A stretch of DNA of 14,533 bases from Oscillospiraceae bacterium (GCA_015063655.1 SVTU01000022.1:1-14533); one strand, 5' to 3'; counted from the first letter of the stretch, positions 1 to 7,249 are shown. Numbers and translations: made by a program. Notes: generated from the sequence alone by a model not told the origin.

Positions 1-176
1 TCAGAATGGCGGCTCACGGAGCCTCCAGCATTCAGATTAAAGCCCGCGCTTGGGTCAAGAGCGAGGATTATTGGACGGTATATTTTGATCTTACGGAGTC
101 TGTAAAGAAGGAATTTGACCAAAATGGCATTGAAATTCCCTACGATCAGCTCGACGTGCATATCAAAAAGGATTAA
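1..176 (+). CDS. MscS-family mechanosensitive ion channel, C-terminal fragment
   Basis: The window opens inside a reading frame whose last 57 codons end at TAA 174-176. The visible tail has the pattern of the cytoplasmic alpha/beta domain that closes small-conductance mechanosensitive channels: the stretch AWVKSEDYWTVYFDLTES, a helix ending VKKEFDQNGI, then EIPYDQLDVHI. The last part matches the family ending of Gly-Ile-x-Ile-Pro-(Phe/Tyr)-x-Gln-x-Asp-Val-His. Such channels sit in the inner membrane and open on hypo-osmotic shock to release solutes. The pore helices and start lie outside the window, so channel length and subtype cannot be judged. A strong intrinsic terminator follows 7 nt after the stop, so this is the last gene of its transcript. 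Confidence 0.85.
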   Translation, partial: RMAAHGASSIQIKARAWVKSEDYWTVYFDLTESVKKEFDQNGIEIPYDQLDVHIKKD

Positions 177-182
177 CCGAAG

Positions 183-219
183 AGGGCTGTCTCAACGTTA
201 CGTTTGAGACAGCCCTTTT
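183..219 (+). terminator. Intrinsic terminator of the MscS gene
   Basis: AGGGCTGTCTCAACG (183-197) pairs with CGTTTGAGACAGCCCT (201-216), with one bulged base, around a very short loop. Four T's follow at 216-219. It lies just after the channel gene's stop codon at 176. Confidence 0.85.
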
Positions 220-275
220 CCCTTGGGGGAGCTTAAGACTTAGCGTGCGTGTGCAAGAGAATGCCGGGTTTTATA

Positions 276-318
276 GAAAAAGGACGAGGAATGATAACCA
301 TTCTTCGTCCATTTTTTT
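276..318. terminator. Bidirectional intrinsic terminator
   Basis: The arms GGACGAGGAATG (282-293) and CATTCTTCGTCC (299-310) pair with one mismatch or wobble around a 5-nt loop. A T run follows on the plus strand (312-318) and an A run precedes it (277-281), which gives a U tract on the minus strand. It sits directly behind the stop codon of the minus-strand M14 peptidase gene (321-323) and can stop traffic from both sides. Confidence 0.8.
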
Positions 319-320
319 CT

Positions 321-1477
321 TTATGAAATAGCCTTGGCAAGCTCCTGCCACAGCAGGACGTTTTTCTCGAAAATACGGGGGTACTCCGAGATGGGCAGGG
401 GGCATACGCCCTTGCCCGTTTCTACGTTAACGGAGGGAATACCCAATTTGAGCGTACACCAATCGTTGTAGGTGGCATCGGGGAAGGTGAAGGTCTGTTG
501 CTTTTCATAGCCCGTTACACGGGAGACAATGGCGGTGAGCGCCTCGGTCTGCTTCGGACAGCGCCCGTCTGACCGCAATCCCAATAGATGATTTCACCTT
601 GAGAATGGTATGTGACGGTGCAGGTAAGCCCCGTGAGCTGCTCGGTCAAGTCGATCAGTGCCTTGGTTTCAGGCTCGGAATTGGCAGACGGCCCTTTGTA
701 GGACTCCATGCTGGGATAGGTGCGGGATTTGATGCTGCCCCATTCGTCGATGCCAAAATTGCGGTTGAGGTCAACGCCTCGTGCGTTTGCCTTCCACAGC
801 GCCAGATAGCCGTTGACGTCGTCCTCATAGGCGGCAACCGTGGGACTGCTGGCTACGTCCTTTTTAAAGATATCCAGAATGCCCTGTCTCAGCTCAGGGG
901 AGCGAATGGCCTCAATGCCCTGCTGACTCAGCATAATGCCATCGGGATTGATCATAGGAAGCACGCAAAAGCGAATATCCTCAAACAGCTCCTCATAGGT
1001 ACTGCCGTCCTCAAGCGGTTCACGGTAGTTTTTGAGATAGTATTCCAGCTGCTGCATCACAAGGAGTGGGGTTAGGTACTCGCGCCCGTGTATGCCCGCA
1101 TTGATCATCACGCTTTTGGAGGCGTCGGGCGAGCCGAGCATGCCGTACAGCAGCTCCCGTCCGTCCGCCGAGCGTCCTGCGCTGGCTACCGTCAACAGAT
1201 CGGGATAGCGTGCCTCCAGGTCGTAGAGGTCGATCGCCATGTCCTCGTACGAGTAGGTGGCGTACGTGGCGTCAACCACCTGCTCACCAAGCTCGGGCGG
1301 CGGCTCTGTCGGCTCTTCGGTTTTATAGCGGCGGCGTGTGAGAAGGAAGGTGGCAAGGGCCGTGGCAACGCACAGAAGCACCACGGCGGCCGCAAGGGCA
1401 AGAGCCGTAAGAGCACGACGCTTGTGCGCCTTGGCCGCTCCATCCTCGGGGGGGCAGGAATTGTTTTTTTTCATCAT
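321..1477 (-). pseudogene. Membrane-anchored M14 zinc carboxypeptidase, frameshifted
   Basis: Two overlapping minus-strand frames (1477-515 and about 555-321) together make one M14-family metallocarboxypeptidase of about 385 residues. The first part has a positively charged N-terminus and one membrane helix (about residues 21-46), then the catalytic domain outside the cell. Zinc ligands are His130 and Glu133 in GIHGRE and His291 in TYHSQGEIIYW. GVDLNRNF (residues 234-241) gives the Asn-Arg pair that holds the substrate carboxylate. The second frame supplies the rest: TGYE, ATYNDW, and the segment NVETGKG with the expected catalytic Glu. A one-base loss near 554-555 separates the frames; adding one base gives a continuous reading through CGQTGAVR and KQTEAL. 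Homologues trim peptides, and some bacterial ones cut peptidoglycan stem peptides; the substrate here is unknown. Start: ATG at 1477, or 1474, behind AAAGGA at 1491-1496. The break may be a real mutation or a sequencing error. Confidence 0.85.
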
Positions 1478-1514
1478 TTTGTATTATGTATCCTTTATGA
1501 AAAATAAAAAAGCA

Positions 1515-1543
1515 GAATAAAGAAAAAAATAGTGGTCACAATA
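1515..1543 (+). promoter_or_regulatory. Candidate sigma-F-like promoter of spoIIQ
   Basis: GAATA (1515-1519), 14 nt, then GGTCACAATA (1534-1543) resembles the forespore sigma-F pattern (GywTA, about 15 nt, GGnrAnAnTw), with mismatches at one -35 position and one -10 position. The expected start near 1550 would leave a short leader before the ribosome binding site AAAGGAGAGG (1562-1571 region). The match is by eye. The AT-rich divergent region 1478-1576 could hold other promoters, and I see no good sigma-A consensus for either gene. Confidence 0.35.
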
Positions 1544-1576
1544 ACAACAGATATTCACGCAAAAGGAGAGGTAAAC

Positions 1577-2317
1577 ATGTCTGATATGAAACGTGAAAAT
1601 AATTTTTGGAAAAAGCTGAAAAGCACCAAGGTCAGCCGTTCTGCCGTGATGACGGGATCTGTGATCTTGGCGGCTCTTGTCATTGTGATCGCCGCTACGG
1701 TGGCAACCAACCGAGCCAAGAAGAACGAGCTTGACGCAGAGCCGAACAGCCGTGAGGAGATCACCACCAAGCAGGAGGAGATCAAGAAGCCTGCGCCGAG
1801 TCAGCCTGAGGAGACGACAAAAGCACCCGAAAAGGACGTATCCCGTGTAGAAAACGAGCTTCCCTCGTTCATTCTGCCCGTGAACGGCACATTGTCAAAG
1901 AAGCACGATGCGGAAACGCACGTGTACTCCTCTACACTGGAGGAATACCGTGTGCATTTGGGTATTGACCTTGTTACGCAGGAGAATGCGCCCGTCTATG
2001 CCGCCGCAGGCGGTACGGTATCCCGTATTTGGGAGGATCCCCTTATGGGGCAATGTATCGCCGTTCGCCACAGCGGAAACAGCTACAGCATCTATAAAAA
2101 TCTGTCGGCCACGCTGGCCTCGGGTATCACCGAGGGAAGCACGGTCCGTTCGGGACAGATGCTGGGTACGGTAGGAGAAACGGCACTCATGGAGATCGCC
2201 GAGGAGCCTCATTTGCACTTTGAAATGACGGTGGCAGACCTTGCGGTCGATCCTCTGGCCTATTTTGATGAGAACGCATTGGCTTCCTTGAAGATCGATG
2301 CTTCCTTCGGAGAATAA
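1577..2317 (+). CDS. spoIIQ: SpoIIQ-like M23/LytM-fold engulfment protein
   Basis: A 246-residue protein with a short basic cytoplasmic end, one membrane helix (about residues 24-43), an acidic Pro/Thr-rich linker (45-90) and a C-terminal LytM (peptidase M23) domain (about 95-232). ATG 1577 is chosen because AAAGGAGAGG lies just in front; an upstream in-frame start at 1532 has none. The domain keeps HxGxD (His127, Asp131) and HLHFE (His212, His214). Where active LytM enzymes have YxHL it reads YKNL, with Asn175 replacing a catalytic His. The segment from EDPLMGQ to the end follows B. subtilis SpoIIQ, which also lacks that His (YQSL). Known SpoIIQ is made in the forespore and binds SpoIIIAH of the mother cell, forming the engulfment zipper and feeding channel. 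Neighbouring murA supports the call, since in Bacillus the two lie close together. It could instead be a general M23 protein that has lost activity. Confidence 0.72.
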   Translation: MSDMKRENNFWKKLKSTKVSRSAVMTGSVILAALVIVIAATVATNRAKKNELDAEPNSREEITTKQEEIKKPAPSQPEETTKAPEKDVSRVENELPSFILPVNGTLSKKHDAETHVYSSTLEEYRVHLGIDLVTQENAPVYAAAGGTVSRIWEDPLMGQCIAVRHSGNSYSIYKNLSATLASGITEGSTVRSGQMLGTVGETALMEIAEEPHLHFEMTVADLAVDPLAYFDENALASLKIDASFGE

Positions 2318-2326
2318 CAGAACAGA

Positions 2327-2367
2327 CGCTTGCGGCACGGGAGCACCCGATGCCGCAACGCTTTTTT
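2327..2367 (+). terminator. Intrinsic terminator of spoIIQ
   Basis: CGCTTGCGGCACGGG and CCCGATGCCGCAACG form a long stem with small bulges around AGCA, followed by six T's (2362-2367). The T run overlaps the murA stop codon on the other strand (2366-2368). There is no U tract in the minus direction, so it serves mainly spoIIQ. Confidence 0.8.
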
Positions 2368-3634
2368 ATGTCTCGGTCAGCTCAATGGCGGCACCAAGCT
2401 CACGCAGATGGCGGGCAATGTCCGTATAGCCTCTTTCGATATACTCCACGCCCGTGATCTCGGTCACGCCGTCCGCCGCCAAGGCGGCGATCACAAGGGC
2501 GGCGCCCGCCCTGAGGTCGGTGGCATGCACGCTCGCCCCTCGCAGGCGTGGCGTGCCGTAGATCAAGGCAGTATTTTCCTCGGTGCGGTGGATGTCCGCT
2601 CCCATTTTGGTCAGCTCGTCGGTGTAGCGGAAGCGTTTGGGGAACACGCCCTCCACGAGCGTGCTGATGCCCTCGGCGTAGCACATCATAGCACCGAACT
2701 GGGGATGCATGTCGGTGGGGAAGCCGGGGTAGGGCAGAGCCTTGAAATTGGTGCCTCGGTATCGGCCGTCTGACTCCACGGTAATGCTGTTGTCCGTCAC
2801 GCTGACCTTAACGCCCGTTTCCAGGAGCTTGGCGGTGACGGTCTCCATGTGCTTGGGGATGATATTATGCACGGTCACGCATCCGCCTGCCGTAGCGGCG
2901 GCCAGCATATACGTGCCTGCCTCGATCATATCGGGCAGAATGGTGTATCGGCAGGCATGGAGCGGCCTCCCGCCTCTGATCTTGACGGTGGTGGTGCCTG
3001 CACCCGAAATATCCGCTCCTGCGGCATTGAGAAAATTGGCCACGTCGGCGATGTGCGGCTCTCTTGCCGCATTTTCAATAACGGTGGTACCCATAGCACC
3101 CGTGGCGGCCAGCATGATGTTGATGGTGGCACCCACGGAGGTGGTGTCAAGGTAAATGGAATTGCCCACAAGCCCGTCAAGGGCCTCGGTGTGCAGCATA
3201 CTGTCCTCGGTGAAGTTGACACGGGCGCCAAGGGCTTCAAAGCCCTTGATATGTAAGTCTATAGGGCGGTTGCCGCCGAAGTTACAGCCCCCGGGCATGC
3301 CCACGCTGGCCTCTCCAAAGCGGCCGAGCATGGCACCGATGAGGTACATAGAGCCTCTTATCTTGCCCGAGACCTCAAAGGGAAGATCACGGAACTCGAT
3401 GGGCGAGGTATCGATGAGCAGTCCGCCGTCGTCAAGCGGCTCGATAACAGCCCCTAAAAAGGACAGTATTTCCAGGGAAAGGTCAATATCGCTGACCTTG
3501 GGAATTTGATAGAGAATGTTTTTGCCACGGGTGAGAATGGTGGCAAACAGAATGGGAAGGGCGGAGTTTTTCATTCCCCCGATGTATACGTCGCCGTATA
3601 GGGGAATGCCTCCTCGAATCGTCAGCTTTTTCAT
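2366..3634 (-). CDS. murA: UDP-N-acetylglucosamine 1-carboxyvinyltransferase MurA
   Basis: This cytoplasmic enzyme transfers enolpyruvate from PEP to UDP-GlcNAc, the first committed step of peptidoglycan synthesis. The 422-residue length fits the family (about 420). Visible residues: Lys22-Asn23 in GMKNSALP, the catalytic-loop Cys117 in MPGGCNFGG, the UDP-GlcNAc contact segment RPIDLHIKGFEALGA, LPDMIEAGTY (233-242), Asp308 in PYPGFPTDMHPQF, and the C-terminal segment YIERGYTDIARHL. The Cys marks the fosfomycin-sensitive type. The loop is odd: C-N-F-G-G-N-R-P has one residue more between Cys and Arg-Pro than the usual C-x-I-G-x-R-P. ATG 3634 is preferred because AGGGAG lies 6-7 nt upstream; a TTG six codons earlier overlaps that site. 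It is the last gene of the operon that begins with the pseudouridine synthase, 32 nt after the DUF3810 gene, and converges on spoIIQ. Confidence 0.96.
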   Translation of the reverse strand: MKKLTIRGGIPLYGDVYIGGMKNSALPILFATILTRGKNILYQIPKVSDIDLSLEILSFLGAVIEPLDDGGLLIDTSPIEFRDLPFEVSGKIRGSMYLIGAMLGRFGEASVGMPGGCNFGGNRPIDLHIKGFEALGARVNFTEDSMLHTEALDGLVGNSIYLDTTSVGATINIMLAATGAMGTTVIENAAREPHIADVANFLNAAGADISGAGTTTVKIRGGRPLHACRYTILPDMIEAGTYMLAAATAGGCVTVHNIIPKHMETVTAKLLETGVKVSVTDNSITVESDGRYRGTNFKALPYPGFPTDMHPQFGAMMCYAEGISTLVEGVFPKRFRYTDELTKMGADIHRTEENTALIYGTPRLRGASVHATDLRAGAALVIAALAADGVTEITGVEYIERGYTDIARHLRELGAAIELTET

Positions 3635-3666
3635 AACGGTCTCCCTTGTCAATCGTGAGCGTTGTG

Positions 3667-4797
3667 TCAGGTCATAGATGGGCGGTAGAAGGCCACGGCG
3701 AGGTCAACCACCATGCCGTAGCTTTTGGTTCCCTCCGTGCCCTGCATGACCAAAAAGGTATTGTTTACCGTTTCGGATACGTCAGCCGCAACGGACTTGT
3801 TGTATTTTTCAAAGAAATCGGAAAAGGCCTTCAGCTCAAAGCGCACCGCTAAGGGCAGGGTGGCATTGACCTCGGTGTAATACTGAGGATTGGCACTGTA
3901 CAAAGCACTTGCCACATATTCGTAGAGCGAAAGATATGCGCTGTAGCGCACGTAGGGGTCGTCGGCCTCCATGCACACAAGGAAGGCCATGAAGTTAGCC
4001 TCGTCCTCACGGGCAATGCCACGCTGATGCGCCAGCTCGTGAGCGGCGGTGTAGGGCAACGTGTAGTCGGGAAACGCCACGTTGAGATTAGCCTCCCCCG
4101 TGAAGAAGGCGTATACGCCCGTGATGTGTGTGTAGGACATCAGCTCCGAGAGCATAACGGGCTTCGTGCGGCTGTGCAGGGGCTGAAGAAAAGCATACTT
4201 CCCATATGCTTTATCATATGCCGCATTGAGGACGGTGTTCATCTCGTTCAGGCTGTAGGGCATGACAGAAAAGCCGCCCGACTCAAAGGAGACCTGCTCG
4301 GCCTCGGCATTGAGCTGCTCCGAGAGGATCAGAGCCGTCTGCTTTAATTCCTCGGCGCTGACCTCTCGCCGCTCCATCTGAAGCTTTTGGTCAAGCGTGC
4401 TACCATGGTATGCCGAGGCAAAGCCAACCGTAAAGAGGGAGAAGAACAGCCCGAGAATGGACAGAAGCGTCAGCAGACAAATGCCCACGTCTCGCCAGCT
4501 GTCGGCATAGCGGCGCACCATGAAGAGTACCGTGCCAACGAGAATGGCAGGAGAGAGCAAAATGAAATATTCCGCTAAGGAGAAGGGAAGCCATGACGTC
4601 AGGTGCGCCAGCACGGCACGCAAAACAGAGCCGATGTGGCGGGTGAAGAAATCCGAAAAGGCGGGAAACAGCCAAAACAATAGCATCAGCACAGCACAAG
4701 CCGCCGTTACGGCATACAGGATCCACGCAAAGCGGGGAAGCCGTTTTTTGCCGCTTGTCTCGGCGGGGGCGTGTGCCCTTGCGGTCATATCGTGCAT
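3667..4797 (-). CDS. DUF3810 membrane protein with zinc-metallopeptidase motif
   Basis: A 376-residue protein with three N-terminal hydrophobic segments (about 23-46, 75-95 and 103-128) and a large C-terminal domain. That domain carries HEXXH at residues 253-257 (HELAH) followed by EDEANF, where Glu266 fits the third ligand of a gluzincin-type zinc protease. The architecture and the AHELAHQRGIAREDEANF segment are those of the DUF3810 family, whose function is not established. With three membrane spans the likely catalytic side is hard to fix; an outside location is my guess. It overlaps the end of the pseudouridine synthase gene: ATG 4797 lies inside it, and a second ATG at 4788 shares an ATGA with its stop. 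AAAGGA in front favours 4797. Its place between an RNA-modification gene and murA suggests shared expression with growth genes but does not reveal its substrate. Confidence 0.85.
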   Translation of the reverse strand: MHDMTARAHAPAETSGKKRLPRFAWILYAVTAACAVLMLLFWLFPAFSDFFTRHIGSVLRAVLAHLTSWLPFSLAEYFILLSPAILVGTVLFMVRRYADSWRDVGICLLTLLSILGLFFSLFTVGFASAYHGSTLDQKLQMERREVSAEELKQTALILSEQLNAEAEQVSFESGGFSVMPYSLNEMNTVLNAAYDKAYGKYAFLQPLHSRTKPVMLSELMSYTHITGVYAFFTGEANLNVAFPDYTLPYTAAHELAHQRGIAREDEANFMAFLVCMEADDPYVRYSAYLSLYEYVASALYSANPQYYTEVNATLPLAVRFELKAFSDFFEKYNKSVAADVSETVNNTFLVMQGTEGTKSYGMVVDLAVAFYRPSMT

Positions 4798-5699
4798 AAG
4801 GAACCGTCCTTTGTATCAAAGCATTGTGCGATCAGCCGTTCCATGTCGGCATGGAGCGGAGCAGAAAGGGTCATGACCTCATGGGTGACGGGATGGGGAA
4901 AGCTGAGGGTTTGGGCATGGAGCGCATGCCTGCCGATGAGAGGGCTTGGCGTGCCGTACAGGTCGTCACCCGTGATGGGACAGCCCAGATGGGCAAAATG
5001 CACACGGAGCTGATGTGTGCGCCCCGTGACGGGCTCGGCAAGCACCACCGTATGCGTTTCGCTTCGGCGCAAAACACGGAAGTGCGTCAGAGCGTAGTCG
5101 CCGTCGTCGGCGGAGCAGACCTCACGCACGATGATGCTTTGCGCCGTACGGCGCAAATGCGTTTCAACCGTACCCTCGTCCTGATGCAGAACGCCGTCAA
5201 GAACGGCAATATACTGCTTGCGTATCTCGTGCGCCTGCATGGCACGGCATAGATAAGCGGCACTCATGCGGTTGCGTGCGATCAGCAACGCACCGCTGGT
5301 GTTACGGTCAAGGCGGTTGATGGGGCGAAACACAAAGGGGGAGGGCGCATAGCGAAAGGCCAGGGCATTGGCTACGGTGTCGTCATAGTGATCGTGCGAG
5401 GGGTGCGTTGGCATAAAGGCGGGCTTGTCCGGCACCACCACCTCGCTGTCCTCATAGAGAATGGAGAGGGGGAGCTGTACGGGGCGAACCTTTTGCTCCT
5501 CCTGCCTATCCTCGGTCAGCACCGACAGCACGTCGCCTGCTTGCAGGACGTGGCGAACGGTGACGTGCTCACCGTTGCACAGAATGCCCTGATCCAGATA
5601 TTTGACGTGGCGGAGCATGCCCGACGATAGCCCCAGATATCTACGAAGCACCTGCTGCACGGTACAGCCGTGCCATTCGCTGTCTATCTGTAAAAGCAT
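4785..5699 (-). CDS. RluA-family pseudouridine synthase
   Basis: A 304-residue enzyme that converts uridine to pseudouridine in structured RNA. An S4-like RNA-binding region (about 13-62) precedes the catalytic domain. VVVPDKPAFMPTHPS (87-101) is the family's KPaGmpvHp segment. RLDRNTSGALLI (129-140) contains the catalytic Asp131. TGRTHQLRVHFAHLGCPITGD is the conserved C-terminal RNA/substrate segment. S4 plus this catalytic core is shared by RluD- and RluC-type enzymes that modify 23S rRNA; which uridine is targeted cannot be read from the sequence. ATG 5699 is chosen over an upstream in-frame start at 5735 because GGAGG lies 7 nt before it. It is the first gene of the operon with the DUF3810 gene and murA, behind a sigma-A promoter at 5741-5769. 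Confidence 0.93.
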   Translation of the reverse strand: MLLQIDSEWHGCTVQQVLRRYLGLSSGMLRHVKYLDQGILCNGEHVTVRHVLQAGDVLSVLTEDRQEEQKVRPVQLPLSILYEDSEVVVPDKPAFMPTHPSHDHYDDTVANALAFRYAPSPFVFRPINRLDRNTSGALLIARNRMSAAYLCRAMQAHEIRKQYIAVLDGVLHQDEGTVETHLRRTAQSIIVREVCSADDGDYALTHFRVLRRSETHTVVLAEPVTGRTHQLRVHFAHLGCPITGDDLYGTPSPLIGRHALHAQTLSFPHPVTHEVMTLSAPLHADMERLIAQCFDTKDGSLCTI

Positions 5700-5740
5700 G
5701 GCGTACCCTCCGTCAACCGTTGTGAAAATATACAAATCCC

Positions 5741-5769
5741 ATTATATATAGTATATCATAAAACAGCAA
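5741..5769 (-). promoter_or_regulatory. Sigma-A-type promoter of the rlu-DUF3810-murA operon
   Basis: On the minus strand: TTGCTG (5769-5764), a 17-nt spacer, then a perfect TATAAT (5746-5741). Transcription would begin near 5735, about 35 nt before the chosen start of the pseudouridine synthase. Confidence 0.65.
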
Positions 5770-5803
5770 CGAATACAAGAACATTTCTTCGTTTTTTCAT
5801 TTA

Positions 5804-5846
5804 TTTTTCGCAGGGTCTGTCACTCGTCGGCAGACCCTGCGAAAAG
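5804..5846. terminator. Perfect 15-bp hairpin behind the SLH gene, without a U tract
   Basis: TTTTCGCAGGGTCTG (5805-5819) pairs perfectly with CAGACCCTGCGAAAA (5831-5845) around an 11-nt loop. It begins just after the SLH gene's stop (5851-5853) and is probably its transcription end. In neither direction does a U run follow the stem outside the paired bases, so it is not a textbook intrinsic terminator. Confidence 0.5.
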
Positions 5847-5850
5847 GGGA

Positions 5851-7155
5851 TCAATCCTGCTCCGACAGACGGCACATGTCGCAAAGGAGACGTGCGGTGT
5901 CGCCTCTTGTCATGGCGGACGTGGGAGAGAGCTGTCCGTTTTCGGTGCGGAACGCTCCTACGTCGGTCAGGGCATGCATGGCGGGGGCGGCGTAGGCGGG
6001 AATGGCGGAGGCATCCGCAAAGGCGGGGGTGACGGTCGGGGCGGCCAGGTCGACGAGGCGTGAGACTACCACGGCCGCCTCGGCCCTTGTGATGGGGCGG
6101 TTTGGCTCAAAGCAAAGCACGCCGTCACGCAAGATGCCCTTGACGTAGCCAAGCTCGTAGGCGGTGGCAATATAGGGCTTGGCACGGTCGGCTATGTCGC
6201 CGTCATCGGCAAAGACGGTCGTGCTTGCTTCCTGCAAATCACGAATGCCAAGCGCATTCATGGCCATGACCACAAATTCCGCACGGCTGACCGTCTCTTC
6301 CGGATAGAAAAACAGATTGGTTCCCACCTGCGTGCCGCTCATAACGCCCGCTTCGGTCATATAGAGAGCGGCGTTGTAGTCGGGAGAGGCGAGCATATCC
6401 GTATAGACCGCCGAGGTGGATGGCTTGTGTACGTCAAGGCTGACGGTCTGGGAGGCACTGTAATGGCCGTATTGGTCACGTGCCACGTAGGTGAAGCTGT
6501 CCTTGCCCGTATAGCCCTTGCCCGGGGTATAGGTATACGCTCCCGTTTGACGGTCAAGCAGGTGCAAAAGGCCCTCCTTGGGATAGGAGACGATCTCAAT
6601 GCGGTAGGCATCGCCGTCGGGATCGTAGGCGGGAAGTGTGCCGTACAGCGTAACGCCCTTGTGGGTGCTGACGTTGACCGATAGCTCGGAGACGTGTGAC
6701 AGCGTGGGGGCGTGATTGGGCGCATCCAGCAGGTAGAGCAGGCAGGGAACGTCATAGCCCGACGAGGGCAGGGAGAAGCGGAAGGACGAGGTGCTGACAC
6801 CATCATTCTTGGCACGGTAGCGAAGCAGGGACAGCGAGGCGGCACTGATGGTCTGCCCCTTGTTGACCACGGTTGTTCCCACTGTCAGCTCGCCTTCCTC
6901 AATTGGGGGGAGCTCGGTAACGGTGACGCTTCGTACGCTTGACAGATTGAGTGCTCTGGCAAAGTCATCGCTATCAAAGCGAATATCGCTTCCTCGCATG
7001 CCTGCCATTGCCATGGCGTTTTCCTCGGCAAGCACCGAGAGCCCGCAGGAAACGGGGGCATCGCTCACGCTGTCGCTGGCGGCAAAGGCCGCGGCAGACG
7101 AGGCCGTCAGAAAAAACAAAAGGAAGCAAAAGGAAAAGACGATACTCTTTTTCAT
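5851..7155 (-). CDS. Secreted S-layer-homology (SLH) protein with Ig/cadherin-like domains
   Basis: A 434-residue surface protein. Residues 1-27 form a signal peptide (MKKS, hydrophobic core, AFAAS). Residues about 55-140 are a beta-rich segment with the look of a cadherin-like repeat. Residues 148-243 are a clearer Ig/cadherin-like domain (YDPDGD at 177-182, GAYTYTPGKGYTGKDSFTYVA). Three SLH repeats close the protein at about 250-305, 313-370 and 377-430; their core motifs read SRAEF, TRAEA and a weaker TRGDT. SLH triplets bind secondary cell-wall polymers and hold proteins on the surface. The start at 7155 is set by GGAGG 8 nt upstream and the signal peptide; the frame stays open to 7329 but has neither there. 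It is a single-gene unit between the rlu promoter and the SLOG gene. A structural or adhesive role is likely; no enzyme domain is visible. Confidence 0.9.
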   Translation of the reverse strand: MKKSIVFSFCFLLFFLTASSAAAFAASDSVSDAPVSCGLSVLAEENAMAMAGMRGSDIRFDSDDFARALNLSSVRSVTVTELPPIEEGELTVGTTVVNKGQTISAASLSLLRYRAKNDGVSTSSFRFSLPSSGYDVPCLLYLLDAPNHAPTLSHVSELSVNVSTHKGVTLYGTLPAYDPDGDAYRIEIVSYPKEGLLHLLDRQTGAYTYTPGKGYTGKDSFTYVARDQYGHYSASQTVSLDVHKPSTSAVYTDMLASPDYNAALYMTEAGVMSGTQVGTNLFFYPEETVSRAEFVVMAMNALGIRDLQEASTTVFADDGDIADRAKPYIATAYELGYVKGILRDGVLCFEPNRPITRAEAAVVVSRLVDLAAPTVTPAFADASAIPAYAAPAMHALTDVGAFRTENGQLSPTSAMTRGDTARLLCDMCRLSEQD

Positions 7156-7210
7156 AGTCCAAACCTCCGAATTCGGCTTTATCTGTTTTATTCTATCTTG
7201 CATGCGGTAA

Positions 7211-7249
7211 AAATATGACCGATCACCCGACAAGATCGGGCTTATATTT
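7211..7249. repeat. Interrupted inverted repeat upstream of the SLH gene
   Basis: Outer arms AAATAT (7211-7216) and ATATTT (7244-7249) and inner arms CCGATC (7219-7224) and GATCGG (7234-7239) are nested around a 9-nt loop. The repeat lies 56-94 nt upstream of the SLH start codon, next to a possible -10 (TAGAAT, minus strand, 7195-7190) that lacks a good -35. It could be an operator or an RNA hairpin. Confidence 0.4.

Noticed and set aside
541..580. Programmed ribosomal frameshift in the M14 gene
   Set aside because: No slippery heptamer at the junction and no clear stimulatory structure; a deletion or sequencing error is simpler.
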